DNA from: Paracoccaceae bacterium
Lineage (GTDB): Bacteria; Pseudomonadota; Alphaproteobacteria; Rhodobacterales; Rhodobacteraceae
Assembly (NCBI GenBank): GCA_028284605.1
Contig: JANQRL010000040.1
Coordinates: 1-64,000 of the forward strand
DNA length: 64,000 nt
Direction: 5' to 3'
A program made the position numbers and the translations under genes. Below, one piece after another: positions 16,946 to 27,307 of this stretch (position 1 is the first letter of the stretch; the number at the start of each line of letters is the position of its first letter). The notes beneath the pieces are model-generated. The model had not been told where the DNA came from. It ran no database searches and was given only the letters and a program-made list of their open reading frames with translations.

Positions 16946-17281
16946 TCAGGCGGCGCGGGCAGCCTCCGCCCCGGCCAGTTCGGCGGCCTGGCGGCGCTCG
17001 CTCTCCTCGCGGGACAGCGCCACGGAGGTCCGCACCCCCTTGGCCACGAAGTCCATCAGCCCGGTGACCACACGCTCGTTCGGGTCGATCCCGGCGCAGG
17101 ACAGCACCTCGCGGCCGTCGCGGGAGCGCGCCCAGCGGGCGATCTGCTCCGGACCGTTGCCGTACTTCTTGTCGTCGGCGATCGCGTCGTCGAGCGCGGC
17201 CAGCACAACGGCGGCAAACAGCTTGCGAGAGCGGTTGCCCTGTTCGTTGTTATAGGCGGTGCCGTCCACGAAATCTCTCAT
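16946..17281 (-). CDS. DUF6280-like conserved protein
   Basis: A 111-residue soluble protein starting MRDFVDGTAYNNEQGN and containing KKYGNGPEQIARWARSRDG and CAGIDPNERVV, a strongly conserved pattern I associate with Rhodobacterales DUF6280 proteins. The last third is an Ala/Glu/Arg-rich helix. No function is known to me. It is monocistronic, with its own terminator at 16898-16921. Its 5' leader is purine/C-rich with AAGAAGGA before the ATG, suggesting efficient translation. Confidence 0.7.
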   Translation of the reverse strand: MRDFVDGTAYNNEQGNRSRKLFAAVVLAALDDAIADDKKYGNGPEQIARWARSRDGREVLSCAGIDPNERVVTGLMDFVAKGVRTSVALSREESERRQAAELAGAEAARAA

Positions 17282-17543
17282 GTAGCGTCCTTCTTTGTTT
17301 TTTGCTCTTGTTCTTGTTGTCGCTCTTGCGGTCAGTGGCTCCCGAGCGTAGGGCGTGCAGGCGAATATGCCGGTTTTAACCCGATTCGGGGCGGCTCTTT
17401 CGGAATGTCAGACATGCGCAAATTGCATAGCTCTGTTTCCGACGCGCCCGCATATAGCTGACTTGCCCGCCGGAAGCCCCCCAGATATAGGGGCCTGCAA
17501 CGGTTCATCAACTTTTTGCCACAATTTCGACACGAAAGCGGTC

Positions 17544-18107
17544 ATGCCCAAGATCAACGGTAACGAAATCCGCCCCGGAAATGTCCTGGAGCATAATGGC
17601 GGCCTCTGGGCCGCGGTGAAGGTCGACCATGTGAAGCCGGGCAAGGGTGGCGCCTTCGCGCAGGTGGAACTGCGCAATCTGCGAAATGGTTCAAAGCTAA
17701 ACGAACGCTTCCGCTCCGCCGACAAGGTGGAACGGGTGCGGCTCGAACAGAAGGACCAGCAGTTCCTTTATGAGAGCGACGGGATGCTGGTCTTCATGGA
17801 TAGCGAGACCTTCGACCAGATCGAGTTGCCGGTCGAGATCCTCGGCGAGCGGCGGCCGTTCCTGCAGGACGGAATGACGGTCCAGATCGAGTATTACGAG
17901 GCCGAGGCGCTCAATGCGACGCTGCCGCAGAAGGTGACCTGCAAGGTCGTGGAGACTGAGCCGGTGGTGAAGGGGCAGACCGCGGCGAACAGTTTCAAGC
18001 CGGCGCTGCTCGACAACGGCGTGCGGGTCATGGTGCCGCCCTTCGTGGGCTCTGACGAGGACATCGTCGTCAATACCGAAACGATGGAATATTCCGAACG
18101 CGCCTGA
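17544..18107 (+). CDS. efp: Elongation factor P
   Basis: A 187-residue translation factor that relieves ribosome stalling at polyproline stretches. The KOW-like N domain carries [15 protein letters not shown], where the Lys of PGKGGAF is the usual modification site. The OB domains carry [22 protein letters not shown] and the C-terminal [22 protein letters not shown]. The start at 17544 matches the family N-terminus ([13 protein letters not shown]). No modification genes (epmA/epmB) are visible in this window. Confidence 0.97.
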   Translation: MPKINGNEIRPGNVLEHNGGLWAAVKVDHVKPGKGGAFAQVELRNLRNGSKLNERFRSADKVERVRLEQKDQQFLYESDGMLVFMDSETFDQIELPVEILGERRPFLQDGMTVQIEYYEAEALNATLPQKVTCKVVETEPVVKGQTAANSFKPALLDNGVRVMVPPFVGSDEDIVVNTETMEYSERA

Positions 18108-18120
18108 AACTTGGCGGGGT

Positions 18121-18163
18121 CAGGCTTTTGAAAAAGCCTGACAAATCGCTTCGAAGCGATTTG
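18121..18163. repeat. Tandem pair of palindromes between efp and ygfZ
   Basis: Two self-complementary units sit in the 85-bp gap between the converging 3' ends of efp and ygfZ. 18121-18140 has CAGGCTTTT and AAAAGCCTG around GA, and 18142-18163 is a perfect 22-bp palindrome with centre TTCGAA. No long T-run follows either, so they are not classical terminators. The layout, back-to-back 20-22 bp palindromes beyond gene ends, resembles the four-palindrome elements at 100-192 and 57561-57652, with a different sequence. Confidence 0.8.
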
Positions 18164-18192
18164 GCCCGGGCGGCACCGGAACGCGTCCCATC

Positions 18193-18927
18193 TCAGTCGA
18201 TCCGCGTGAGTCGCGCCGCGCCGGCTGCCATCTCGCCTTGCGCCCTGTCGAAGCGCAGATAGGCCAGACCTTCCCCGCCCGCCACCGTGTGCAGAACGCC
18301 TGCCGCACGGCTCTCGGCGGTGATATCGGTGCCGGGCTCCGCCGTGCCCTCGATCCGAACCCGGGCGAGGCCCTTGCGCAGCTCCGTCTTGTGCTTCATC
18401 CGGGCGACGATTTCCTGACCGACGAAGCAGCCCTTGCGGGTATCGACCCCGTTCAGCCGCTCGAACGCCATTTCGAGAATATAGCTGTCGGGCGTCAATT
18501 CGATCCCGGCCTCCGGCACCCCGAGCGCCACCCGCAACGCGTCCCAATCGGTGCCGTCATCGCCGGATTCCGCCCCGTAGAGCCGCCAGCCGAGGCCCGG
18601 ATCGCGGGGATCCGGCCAGGCGCCGTCGGGCACCGGCCCGGTGCCGCGCGAGAGGTTCAGGTCGGTCTCGGCGATCTCCACATCCGCGCGCAACCGATAG
18701 AGCGTCAGTTTCTGAAACAGCACCGGCGCATGGGAGCGGGCGACATCCAGAAGCAGCCGGTCTGCCTCGGCCAGGAGGAAGAAATCGGCAATGAACTTGC
18801 CTTGGGGCGTGAGCAGCGCCGCGTAGTGCAGGCCGTCGCCCTCTTCCGGGACTGAATTGGTGATCAGCCCGTCGAGAAAGCCCACCCGGTCGCTGCCGCT
18901 GAGCACGAGGATCGTCCTGTCGGTCAT
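18193..18927 (-). CDS. ygfZ: YgfZ/GcvT-type folate-binding protein
   Basis: A 244-residue protein of the YgfZ (IBA57) family, which uses folate in assembly or repair of Fe-S enzymes. The hallmark motif is KGCFVGQEIVARMKHK (residues about 165-180). The N-terminal half is GcvT-like, with LDGLITNSV and LTPQGKFIADF. Its ATG overlaps the stop of the upstream ABC gene (ATGA at 18924-18927), so the two are coupled, an arrangement whose logic is not obvious. Confidence 0.93.
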   Translation of the reverse strand: MTDRTILVLSGSDRVGFLDGLITNSVPEEGDGLHYAALLTPQGKFIADFFLLAEADRLLLDVARSHAPVLFQKLTLYRLRADVEIAETDLNLSRGTGPVPDGAWPDPRDPGLGWRLYGAESGDDGTDWDALRVALGVPEAGIELTPDSYILEMAFERLNGVDTRKGCFVGQEIVARMKHKTELRKGLARVRIEGTAEPGTDITAESRAAGVLHTVAGGEGLAYLRFDRAQGEMAAGAARLTRID

Positions 18928-20741
18928 GGCGGGTCTCCTTCTCCCTCCGATATAGGGCTGCGATCGCGGAACTGCATCGCATAAAGATCGGCGTAGAGAC
19001 CGCCCCGGGCGATCAGATCGTCATGGGGGCCTTCATCGACCACCCGGCCGCGATCCATCACCACGATCCGGTCGGCATTGCGCACGGTGGAAAGCCGGTG
19101 CGCGATCACCAGGGTCGTGCGCCCTTCCGCCAGCCGGTCGAGGGCGTCCTGCACGATGGCCTCGGACCGGGTGTCGAGCGCGCTCGTCGCCTCGTCGAGC
19201 AACAGCACCGCGGTGTCGCGCAGGAGTGCCCGGGCGATGGCGATCCGCTGGCGCTGGCCGCCAGAGAGGTTCGAGCCGCGCGGCCCCGCGGGGCTGTCGA
19301 GCCCCGCGGGAAGCCGGGGCAGGAAATCGGCGACATGCGCCGCCGTCAGAACCTCGTCGAGATCCGCCGCGCGACCTCCTCCGGCAAGCAGGATGTTCTC
19401 GCGCAGGCTCTCGTCGAACAGAGCGGCGTCCTGCGTGACCACCGAAAACAGCCCCCGGAGGTCGGCGAGCGCCATGGCCCCGACCGGCACCCCGCCAATG
19501 GCGATCTTCCCCGATTGCGGCTCCACCAGGCGGGTCAGCAGATTGAAGACCGTGCTCTTGCCGGCCCCCGAGGCGCCGACCAGCGCCGTCGTCTCGCCGG
19601 GCCGGGCGGTGAAACTCGCCCCGCTCAGCGCCGGCAGATCGCCATAGGACAGATGGACGTCGCGGAACACGATCTCAGGCGCGCCAACGGGCGGTGCCGC
19701 CGGGCGCGCCGCCTCGCGCAATGTCGGGTGTTCGGCGAAGAGGGCGAAGAGGCGCTCGACGCTCGCCGCCGCGGCCTGCCAGAGCCCGGCGATGTTGCCG
19801 AGCCGGCGCAGCGGCTCGAAGGTCAGGAGCATCGCCGAGAAGAAGGTCATGAATTCGCCCACACTCTTGTCCCCGCCGGCGATCTCCGCTGCGCCGAAGA
19901 TCAGCACGGCGACAAACCCGATCCCGGCCATGATGTCGATCAGCGCCGGGATCGTGGCCTGGCCCAAGGCGGCGTTGACCTCGGCCTGCACCCGGGTTTC
20001 GGTCAGCGCGTCGTAGCGACGCGACTGATACTCTTCGAGCCCGTTGAGCTTCACCGGGGCGATGCCGTGAAACACCTCGTCGAGCCGGGTCGACATCGCC
20101 GCCGCCGCCTCGCGTGCGGTCCGCGCCCGGCCCCGCACGAAGCCCTGGGCGGCGAGCGCCGGCAGCATCAGCGCGGGCAGACCAATCATGGCGATCAGGG
20201 TCCAGCGCCAATCGACCGAAAGGGCGACGGCGAAGAGCGCCACCACCGCCACCGCGTCGCGACCGAGACCGAGAACGATCCCGGTCCAGACCTGGTTGAT
20301 CGCGCCGACATCGCCCTGCACGCGCTCGATCAGCGTGCCCGGCGGATGGCGCTGGTGGAACGCCATGTCGAGCGTCATCAGATGGCGCAACAGGTCGGCC
20401 CGGAGCTGCCCCGCGACCCGCTGCGATACCCGGGTTAGGATCACGCGCTGGATCACGGAGGTCACCGCGCGGGTCAGGAATATTGCCGCGATCGCGGTCC
20501 CGACCCAGGCCAGCGCACCGGGTTCGCCGGCGATGAATACCCGATCGAACATCGGCCCGATGATCCAGCTCACCGCGGCGAGCATCGAGCCTTCGATGGC
20601 CATGAAGACCACGGCGATGCCGAGCCAGAGCTTGTGACGACCCAGATAATCGCGCCAGAGCCAGCCGAAGAGCGCGCCGCTGCGGGTCTCGGGCGCCGAC
20701 GAGGCACGCCCGCTTTGCTCTGCGATGTCGGGAGTGCTCAT
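18924..20741 (-). CDS. ABC exporter, fused membrane and ATPase domains (MsbA-like)
   Basis: A 605-residue half-transporter. Residues about 35-330 hold six transmembrane segments, and the ATPase domain follows with Walker A GASGAGKST, signature LSGGQRQRI, Walker B AVLLLDEATSALD and H-loop IAHRLSTV. The sequence type is that of lipid A or multidrug exporters (MsbA/ATM-like). The ATG at 20741 is chosen because residues encoded upstream to 20879 are non-native-looking. It probably works as a homodimer in the inner membrane; the substrate is unknown. Confidence 0.9.
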   Translation of the reverse strand: MSTPDIAEQSGRASSAPETRSGALFGWLWRDYLGRHKLWLGIAVVFMAIEGSMLAAVSWIIGPMFDRVFIAGEPGALAWVGTAIAAIFLTRAVTSVIQRVILTRVSQRVAGQLRADLLRHLMTLDMAFHQRHPPGTLIERVQGDVGAINQVWTGIVLGLGRDAVAVVALFAVALSVDWRWTLIAMIGLPALMLPALAAQGFVRGRARTAREAAAAMSTRLDEVFHGIAPVKLNGLEEYQSRRYDALTETRVQAEVNAALGQATIPALIDIMAGIGFVAVLIFGAAEIAGGDKSVGEFMTFFSAMLLTFEPLRRLGNIAGLWQAAAASVERLFALFAEHPTLREAARPAAPPVGAPEIVFRDVHLSYGDLPALSGASFTARPGETTALVGASGAGKSTVFNLLTRLVEPQSGKIAIGGVPVGAMALADLRGLFSVVTQDAALFDESLRENILLAGGGRAADLDEVLTAAHVADFLPRLPAGLDSPAGPRGSNLSGGQRQRIAIARALLRDTAVLLLDEATSALDTRSEAIVQDALDRLAEGRTTLVIAHRLSTVRNADRIVVMDRGRVVDEGPHDDLIARGGLYADLYAMQFRDRSPISEGEGDPP

Positions 20742-20883
20742 CTTCGGCGGCCGGGATCCTCTCGGGTTGTCCGGAGATAGGCGCAAAGCCCGGCCCCCGG
20801 CAAGCGCCGGGCCCGGATTGACGCCGCCGGACCCCGCGTTAGTGTCGCGCGTCGCGTTCCCCCACTGCCGGAGGCACAAGCCG

Positions 20884-22071
20884 ATGCCGCTCTCCCATGG
20901 CCGCCCCTATCTCGCCATTCCCGGGCCGTCGGTGATGCCCGACCGTGTGCTGCGCGCCATGCACCGGGCGGCGCCGAACATCTATACCGGCGAGCTGGTG
21001 GAGCTGACCCACGGTCTCATCCCCGATCTCAAGGCCATCGCCCGCACCGACGGCAAGGTCGCCATCTATATCGCCAACGGCCACGGTGCCTGGGAGGCGG
21101 CGCTCGCCAATGTGCTGAGCCCCGGCGACACGATCCTCGCCCTTGCCACCGGCCGGTTCGGCCATGGCTGGGCGGAGATGGCCGCCGGGCTGGGGGTCGA
21201 GGTCGAGGTGATGGATTTCGGCGAGACGGCGCCCAACGATCTCGCCGCCGTCGAGGCGCGGCTGAAGGCCGATTCCGAGGGCCGGATCAAGGCGGTGACT
21301 TCGGTCCATGTCGACACCTCCACCGGCATTCTGAACGACATCGCGGGGCTCAGGACCGCGCTCGATCGGGCCGGCCACGGGGCGCTCCTGATGGCCGATT
21401 GCATCGCCTCGCTGGCCTGCGACCGGTTCGAGATGGATGCCTGGGGCGTCGACGTGATGGTGGCGGCGAGCCAGAAGGGACTGATGACGCCGCCCGGCCT
21501 GGGCTTCGTCTTCTTCAACGACCGTGCCGCCGCGGCCCGGCAGACCGCAGGCTGCGTGACCCGGCACTGGGACTGGACCGACCGCAGCGCGCCGGAACTC
21601 TACTATCAGTTCTTCAACGGGACCGCCCCGACCCACCATCTCTATGGGCTGCGCGAAGCCCTCGACATGATCGGCGAAGAGGGGATCGAGGCGGTCTGGG
21701 CCCGGCACGACGCGCTCGCGCGGGCAATCTGGGCGGCGGTGGCGGCCTGGGGGCAGGGTGGGGCGATGCGGCTCAACGTGGCCGAGGCCGCGTCCCGCAG
21801 CCGGGCGATCACATCGGTGGAACTGAGCGATCCCGATGGCGAGCGGCTGCGCGCCTGGTGCGAGGAGAAGGCGGGCGTGACGCTTGGCATCGGGCTCGGC
21901 CGGACCCCGCCCGACGCGTTCTTCCGCATCGGCCATATGGGTCATGTCAACGCCCATATGGTGCTCGGTGTGCTTGGCGTTATGGATGCTGGGCTGAAGG
22001 CGCTCGGCATCCCCCATGGGTCCGGCGCGGTCGAGGCGGCGGCGCGGGTGGTGGCCGACGCGGCGGCTTAG
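20884..22071 (+). CDS. Class V aminotransferase (serine/alanine-glyoxylate type)
   Basis: A 395-residue PLP enzyme of the alanine/serine-glyoxylate aminotransferase family. The segments PGPSVMPDRVLRAMH, ANGHGAWEAALANVLSPGD and VHVDTSTGILNDIAGL and the PLP-lysine region VAASQKGLMTPPGLGF are characteristic. The family converts glyoxylate to glycine at the expense of serine or alanine. The start at 20884 follows a GGAGG-containing leader. Its last 4 bases overlap the 3' end of the opposing phosphatase gene. Confidence 0.9.
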   Translation: MPLSHGRPYLAIPGPSVMPDRVLRAMHRAAPNIYTGELVELTHGLIPDLKAIARTDGKVAIYIANGHGAWEAALANVLSPGDTILALATGRFGHGWAEMAAGLGVEVEVMDFGETAPNDLAAVEARLKADSEGRIKAVTSVHVDTSTGILNDIAGLRTALDRAGHGALLMADCIASLACDRFEMDAWGVDVMVAASQKGLMTPPGLGFVFFNDRAAAARQTAGCVTRHWDWTDRSAPELYYQFFNGTAPTHHLYGLREALDMIGEEGIEAVWARHDALARAIWAAVAAWGQGGAMRLNVAEAASRSRAITSVELSDPDGERLRAWCEEKAGVTLGIGLGRTPPDAFFRIGHMGHVNAHMVLGVLGVMDAGLKALGIPHGSGAVEAAARVVADAAA

Positions 22072-22748
22072 GGCCCGTTGAACCCCGCTGTGATCGCCGC
22101 GGGATCGTAGCGCGTCGCGAGCCAGTCCCGCAGGCCGATCCCCTCCGCCTCCCCGGTCTCCGCATAGGCATCGAGCAAGGCGTCGAGGATGCCGGTGCTG
22201 GAGCGCCGGAAATGCAGGTAGCGCGGCGAGAGCTGGCGCGTCGCCTCGGCCACGCTCCGGCCCATCTGGTCGATCAGGTAGAACGCCGCCCCGAGCCCGG
22301 TCCGGTCGGCGCCGGATTTGCAATGCATGAGAAACGGCCGCTCCACCTCCCCGAACAGATCGAGGAGCTGGAGATAGGTCGCGGCCGGGGCCAGGGCCCG
22401 CGCCGACATCGGGACGACGCGGGTCCCCAAACCAAGTTCGGCGCAGGCTTCGCGATGAAATGCCATCACCGCGGCATCTGCGGCGCCCCGCAATGTCACC
22501 ACCTCGCGGATGCCGATCGCCTTGTACCGGGCCAGCCGCCGCGGGTTCGGCTGGTTCGACCGGTAGACGCCCGGGGCGACCTCGTCGAAATTGTGCCAGA
22601 AGGTCCGCAGGAAGGCGTGATCGATGAGCTGCACCGACCACCAGGCCCGGCGCCGGCCCGCCGGTGTCGACAGGTCCGCGCCCAGCCGCTCCTTGATCCG
22701 TCTTTCGAGCCCCGGCCGCTTCTGCCGGGCCGGGGGGTCCACCGTCAT
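22068..22748 (-). CDS. Tyrosine/dual-specificity phosphatase family protein
   Basis: A 226-residue protein with the cysteine phosphatase P-loop HCKSGADRTG (residues about 142-151), the Cys nucleophile and Arg in the CX5R pattern. An aspartate-bearing loop may lie near LRGAADAAV. This type is common in alphaproteobacteria and may act on phosphoproteins or phospholipids. The start at 22748 is preceded by a purine-rich segment. It ends tail-to-tail with a 4-bp overlap on the aminotransferase gene. Confidence 0.85.
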   Translation of the reverse strand: MTVDPPARQKRPGLERRIKERLGADLSTPAGRRRAWWSVQLIDHAFLRTFWHNFDEVAPGVYRSNQPNPRRLARYKAIGIREVVTLRGAADAAVMAFHREACAELGLGTRVVPMSARALAPAATYLQLLDLFGEVERPFLMHCKSGADRTGLGAAFYLIDQMGRSVAEATRQLSPRYLHFRRSSTGILDALLDAYAETGEAEGIGLRDWLATRYDPAAITAGFNGP

Positions 22749-22822
22749 GGAAATGTCCTTGCCGTGAGGCGGTCAGATAGTCGCCGGGTCCGCGCTTGGC
22801 AAGCGGTCCGCCGCGTCGCCCT

Positions 22823-23005
22823 TCAGGCGGTCCGATGGCCGAACTGGCGGATCAGCCGGTCGACCCCCCAGGCGACGAGGAGCGCCCAGAGGAACCCCAG
22901 GCTCGCCCAAACCACCGTCAGCGCAAGAAAGAGCGCGACCCCGCCGCTCACCAGGAACGCATCGGTGTAGTTCTCGACCCGCTTGGGATAGCGCCGGTAG
23001 GACAT
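22823..23005 (-). CDS. Small two-helix membrane protein
   Basis: A 60-residue protein (MSYRRYPKRVENYTDAF start) with hydrophobic segments around residues 20-35 and 38-50, joined tightly, and an Arg-rich tail. The start at 23005 is preferred over an in-frame start at 23059, because the longer form overruns the hisC-like stop region and adds a non-native N-terminus. It sits between hisC and the phosphatase gene on the same strand. No family recognised. Confidence 0.6.
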   Translation of the reverse strand: MSYRRYPKRVENYTDAFLVSGGVALFLALTVVWASLGFLWALLVAWGVDRLIRQFGHRTA

Positions 23006-23059
23006 CCACGCCTCTCGCTCGTCTCGGGCAGAGCCTAGCACCGGAGGCTCAAAAATCAC

Positions 23060-24172
23060 CTAAAGCCTGCGTGCGCGGGCCAGGGCGCCGGGCAGGACCC
23101 GGGCCAGATGGTCGAGATCGGCCCCGGTGCCGCAGGTGATGCGGATCGCGCGGTCCTGGGGCGCGACGAAGGGCATCCGCACGAAGACGCCGTCTTCGGC
23201 CAGTTCCCGGACCAGCGCCCGGGCCAGCGCCCCGTCCGCCCCGCAATCCACGGCGACGAAGTTGGTGGCCGAGGGCAGGGCGGCCAGCCCGTTGGCCTCC
23301 GCGATCCCGGCGATCCTGGTGCGGGCGGCGGCGGTCTCGGCCCGGACATGGACGAGCCAGTCCCGGTCGGCGAGCGCCGCGAGCGCCCCGGCCTGGGAGA
23401 TGCGGCCGATCCCGAAATGGTCGCGGACCTTGTGGAAGGCCGCGATCATGCCCGTATCCCCGATCGCATAGCCGACCCGCGCCCCGGCCATCCCGTAGGC
23501 CTTCGAAAAGGTGCGCATCCTTATGACCCGCCGGTCGGTGGGGTCGAGCGGCGGCGCGGTGCCGTCCGGGGCAAATTCAAGATAGGCTTCGTCGATCACC
23601 AGAAGCGCGCCGTCGGGCACGTTGTCGATCATCTGCTGGATCGTCGCCGCGTCGTGCCAGGTCCCCATCGGATTGTCGGGGTTCGAGAGATAGATGAGCC
23701 GCGCGCCGACCTCGCGCGCCTTCACGATGAGTCGCTCGGGGTCTTCGTGATCTCCGGTGAACGGGACCTCGTGCAGCACCCCGCCATAGCCGGCGACATG
23801 GTAGTTGAAGGTCGGATAGGCGCCCTTCGACGTGACGACCGGCGTGCCTTGGGTCACGGTCAGCCGCACCAGCGAGTTCAAGAGCCCGTCGATGCCGGAG
23901 CCGATCAGGATGTTCTGCATCGGCACGCCGAGATGGTCCGAAAGCGCCGCGCGCAAATCGTGGCTCTGGCTGTCGCCGTATTGCCAGACCTCCTTGGCGG
24001 CCTGCGCCATGGCCTCGATGGCCTTGGGCGAGGGACCGAAGACCGATTCGTTGGCGCCGAGCCGCGCGACAAATCCCCGGCCCATCGCGCGCTCCTGCGC
24101 CTCCGGCCCGACGAAGGGCACCGTGGCGGGCAGGGCGTTGGCGTGGGGCGTCAGGCGTGGGTCGTCGGCCAT
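23060..24172 (-). CDS. hisC: Histidinol-phosphate aminotransferase-like
   Basis: A 370-residue class I/II PLP aminotransferase. The pattern matches HisC: LGANESVFGPSPKAIEA near the N-terminus, YLSNPDNPMGTW, VIDEAYLEFAP and the PLP-lysine segment RTFSKAYGMAGARVGYA. It could transaminate histidinol phosphate, or serve as an aromatic or phenylalanine aminotransferase, as some Rhodobacterales paralogues may. No other his genes are nearby. It begins 3 bp past the valS stop and is probably co-transcribed with it. Confidence 0.83.
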   Translation of the reverse strand: MADDPRLTPHANALPATVPFVGPEAQERAMGRGFVARLGANESVFGPSPKAIEAMAQAAKEVWQYGDSQSHDLRAALSDHLGVPMQNILIGSGIDGLLNSLVRLTVTQGTPVVTSKGAYPTFNYHVAGYGGVLHEVPFTGDHEDPERLIVKAREVGARLIYLSNPDNPMGTWHDAATIQQMIDNVPDGALLVIDEAYLEFAPDGTAPPLDPTDRRVIRMRTFSKAYGMAGARVGYAIGDTGMIAAFHKVRDHFGIGRISQAGALAALADRDWLVHVRAETAAARTRIAGIAEANGLAALPSATNFVAVDCGADGALARALVRELAEDGVFVRMPFVAPQDRAIRITCGTGADLDHLARVLPGALARARRL

Positions 24173-24175
24173 GGC

Positions 24176-27100
24176 TCAGTCGAGTTCCGCAAGACGGGCC
24201 AGCGCGGCGGTGAGCTGGCCGATCTCCTCCTCGCGGCGGGCGAGGTTCTCGCGCGCTTCCTCGACGACCTCCTCGGGGGCGCTTTCGATGAATTTCGGGT
24301 TGCCGAGGCGCCCGCGCAGACCGCCGGCCTCCCTTTCGAGCTTCGCGAGGGCCTTGGTCAGACGCGCCTTCTCCGCCTCCACGTCGATGATGTCGGCGAG
24401 CGGCAGGGCGAAACTGGCGCCGTGGGTGGCGACGGTCAGCGCGCCTTTCGGGGCCTCGGCGGCCTCTTCGAGGCTCTCGACCCGGGCCAGCCGTTTGATC
24501 AGCGCCTCGTTATTCGCCCAGGCGGCCCGGGCGGCGGCGTCGGCCTCGGTCCGGACCAGCGGCACGTAGAGCCCGACGGGGACATTCATCTGCGCCCGGG
24601 CCGAGCGGATGCCCTCGATCAGGCTGATCGCCCAGCGCATCTCCGCCTCGGCGGCCCCATCGACCAGATCGGCGGCGGCGTAGCCCGGCCAGTCGGCATG
24701 GACGAGCATCTTGTCGCGGCGTCCGAGCGTGCCCCAGAGCTCTTCGGTGATGAAGGGCATGAACGGGTGCAAGAGGATCAGGCATTGGTCGAGGACCCAG
24801 GCCATGGCCGCTTGCGTCTCCGCCCGTTCCGCCTCGGTCCCGTCCATCAGGAGCGGCTTGGAGAACTCCACATACCAGTCGCAGACCACGCCCCAGACAA
24901 AGGCGTAGAGTGCGTTGGCGGCGTCGTTGAACCGGTAGGCGGCCAGCGCCGCGTCGACCTCTTCGCGGATGCGGGCGGTCTCTCCCAGAATCCATTTGTT
25001 GACCGCGGCGGTCGGATTGGCCGGGATTCCGGCGCCGGATGTGTGGGCCTCGAACACGCCGTTCATCTCGGCGAAGCGGCAGGCATTCCAGAGCTTGGTG
25101 CCGAAGTTGCGGTAGCCGGCGATGCGCTGGGTCGACAGCCGCAGGTCGCGGCCCATTGCGGCCATGGCGGTGAGCGTGAAGCGCACCGCGTCGGCGCCGA
25201 ACTCGTCGATCAGTTCCAGGGGGTCGAGGACGTTGCCGAGCGATTTCGACATCTTCTGGTTCTTCTCGTCGCGGACCAGGGCGTGGACATAGACGGTGGA
25301 GAACGGCTTCTGACCGGTGACGGCGTATTGCATCATCATCATCCGGGCGACCCAGAAGAAGATGATGTCGAACCCGGTGATCAGGACATCGGTGGGGAAG
25401 TACCTCTTCAGCTCCTCCGTATCCTTGGGCCAGCCGAGGGTGCCGAGGGGCCAGAGACCGGAGGAGAACCAGGTGTCGAGGACATCCGGGTCGCGCCAGA
25501 GCGGATAGACCAGATCGGTGGGGTTCTGGGACAGGTTGTAGGCGGCGAGCCCTTCGGCGAAGGCGTGCACGGCCGACGCGCGGTCCTCGACCTCGATCAG
25601 GCGCGCGTGGTTGAGCGGCGTGGGCAGCGGCGCCTCGTCGTTCTGGAACTTGTCAGTGACGATCCCGATCGTCTCGCCCGCGTGATGGCGCGCGCCGCAC
25701 TTCACCAGCCCCTCGCCGAGGAGCCGGGCCAGTTCCACATGATCGAGGGCCCCGTCGCCCTCATCGTCGCGGAACTGGCCGGGATCGAGGTCAAGCCCGT
25801 ACCAGACCGGGATCTGATGCCCCCACCAGAGCTGGCGCGAGATGCACCAGGGTTCGATATGTTCGAGCCAGTTGAAATAGACCTTCTTGTGCTGCTCGGG
25901 CAGGATGTCGGTCTCGCCGTTGCGGACCGCCTCCAGCGCCGGGCCGACGAGCGCCTCGGCATCGACGAACCACTGGTCGGTCAGCATCGGCTCGATGATG
26001 ACCTTGGAGCGGTCGCCATAGGGCGCCATGATCTTCTTGGCCTCGACGAGCGGCACCGCCTCGTCCGGATCGCCGGGCTTGCCGCCGAGGCGGGAATCGT
26101 TGGCGTTGGTCATGACCGCCAGGCCCTCGGCGGTGATCTCTTCGACGACCCGCTTGCGCGCCTCGAACCGGTCGAGCCCGCGCAAATGGTCGGGGACCAG
26201 GTTGATCGTGTCGATCTCGGCCTCTGAGAGGGTCAGGCCGGAGACGATCTCCTGCGCCTTCATCGCGGCCTCCGCATAGGGCGCGCCGTCGTCGCGCATG
26301 GCGCCCTTGGTGTCCATCAGCCGGTACATCGGGATGCCGCCCCGGCTCGCCACGGCGTAATCGTTGAAATCATGCGCCCCGGTAATCTTCACCGCGCCGG
26401 AGCCGAAATCGGGGTCAGGGTACTCGTCCGTGATGATCGGGATCAGACGGCGATGGTCCTTCGGCCCGACCGGGATTTCGCAGAGCTTGCCGATGATCGG
26501 GGCGTAGCGGGTATCCGACGGATGCACCGCCACCGCGCCGTCGCCCAGCATCGTCTCGGGCCGGGTCGTGGCGATGGAGATGTAGTCGCGCTCCTCCTCC
26601 AGTACGATAGTCCCGTCCTCGTCGCGCTCGACATACGTATAGGTCTCGCCGCCCGCGAGCGGATACTTGAAGTGCCACATATGGCCGTCGATCTCGGTAT
26701 TCTCGACTTCGAGGTCGGAGATCGCGGTTTCGAAATGCGGGTCCCAGTTGACGAGGCGTTTGCCGCGATAGATCAGGCCCTTGTCGTAGAGATCGACGAA
26801 GACCTTGATCACCGCATCGTGGAAATTGCCCTCTTCGCCCTCGGGGGCGGAGGGGGCGCCGGACATGGTGAAGGCCTCGCGCGACCAGTCGCAGGAGGCG
26901 CCCAGCCGCTTCAATTGCCCGATGATCGTGCCGCGCGACTTGATCTTCTGCTGCCAGACCCGTTTCTCGAACGCCTCGCGGCCCATCTGGGCTCGGGTCG
27001 GCTCCTGATGTTCCATCATGTCGCGTTCGGTGACCATCTGGGTGGCGATCCCGGCATGGTCGGTCCCGGGCTGCCAGAGCGTGTCGAAGCCGCGCATCCG

Positions 27101-27307
27101 GTGCCAGCGGATCAGGATGTCCTGGAGCGTGTTGTTGAACGCGTGCCCCATATGGAGCGAGCCGGTGACGTTCGGCGGCGGGATCATGATGCAGAAGGTC
27201 TCGTCGCGGGTCGCATTGGCCCCGGCGGCGAAGGCGCCGCTCGCCTCCCAGGCGCGGTAGATCCGGTCCTCGGCCTCGGCCGCGTTGAAGGTCTTGTCCA
27301 TCGCCAT
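24176..27307 (-). CDS. valS: Valyl-tRNA synthetase
   Basis: A 1043-residue class Ia aminoacyl-tRNA synthetase. The HIGH-type motif is [17 protein letters not shown] and the KMSKS motif is [15 protein letters not shown]. The editing domain lies between them, the anticodon-binding domain follows, and a C-terminal coiled coil ends the protein ([22 protein letters not shown] and onward). The start at 27307 or the ATG two codons later (27301) fits the family start [19 protein letters not shown] better than the in-frame start at 27361. Length is somewhat above the E. coli enzyme. Confidence 0.97.
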   Translation of the reverse strand: MAMDKTFNAAEAEDRIYRAWEASGAFAAGANATRDETFCIMIPPPNVTGSLHMGHAFNNTLQDILIRWHRMRGFDTLWQPGTDHAGIATQMVTERDMMEHQEPTRAQMGREAFEKRVWQQKIKSRGTIIGQLKRLGASCDWSREAFTMSGAPSAPEGEEGNFHDAVIKVFVDLYDKGLIYRGKRLVNWDPHFETAISDLEVENTEIDGHMWHFKYPLAGGETYTYVERDEDGTIVLEEERDYISIATTRPETMLGDGAVAVHPSDTRYAPIIGKLCEIPVGPKDHRRLIPIITDEYPDPDFGSGAVKITGAHDFNDYAVASRGGIPMYRLMDTKGAMRDDGAPYAEAAMKAQEIVSGLTLSEAEIDTINLVPDHLRGLDRFEARKRVVEEITAEGLAVMTNANDSRLGGKPGDPDEAVPLVEAKKIMAPYGDRSKVIIEPMLTDQWFVDAEALVGPALEAVRNGETDILPEQHKKVYFNWLEHIEPWCISRQLWWGHQIPVWYGLDLDPGQFRDDEGDGALDHVELARLLGEGLVKCGARHHAGETIGIVTDKFQNDEAPLPTPLNHARLIEVEDRASAVHAFAEGLAAYNLSQNPTDLVYPLWRDPDVLDTWFSSGLWPLGTLGWPKDTEELKRYFPTDVLITGFDIIFFWVARMMMMQYAVTGQKPFSTVYVHALVRDEKNQKMSKSLGNVLDPLELIDEFGADAVRFTLTAMAAMGRDLRLSTQRIAGYRNFGTKLWNACRFAEMNGVFEAHTSGAGIPANPTAAVNKWILGETARIREEVDAALAAYRFNDAANALYAFVWGVVCDWYVEFSKPLLMDGTEAERAETQAAMAWVLDQCLILLHPFMPFITEELWGTLGRRDKMLVHADWPGYAAADLVDGAAEAEMRWAISLIEGIRSARAQMNVPVGLYVPLVRTEADAAARAAWANNEALIKRLARVESLEEAAEAPKGALTVATHGASFALPLADIIDVEAEKARLTKALAKLEREAGGLRGRLGNPKFIESAPEEVVEEARENLARREEEIGQLTAALARLAELD

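Noticed and set aside
23108-26227. A 1039-codon open frame on the plus strand.
   Set aside because: It is antisense to hisC and valS; long antisense frames are expected at this GC content, and both real genes have full family motifs.
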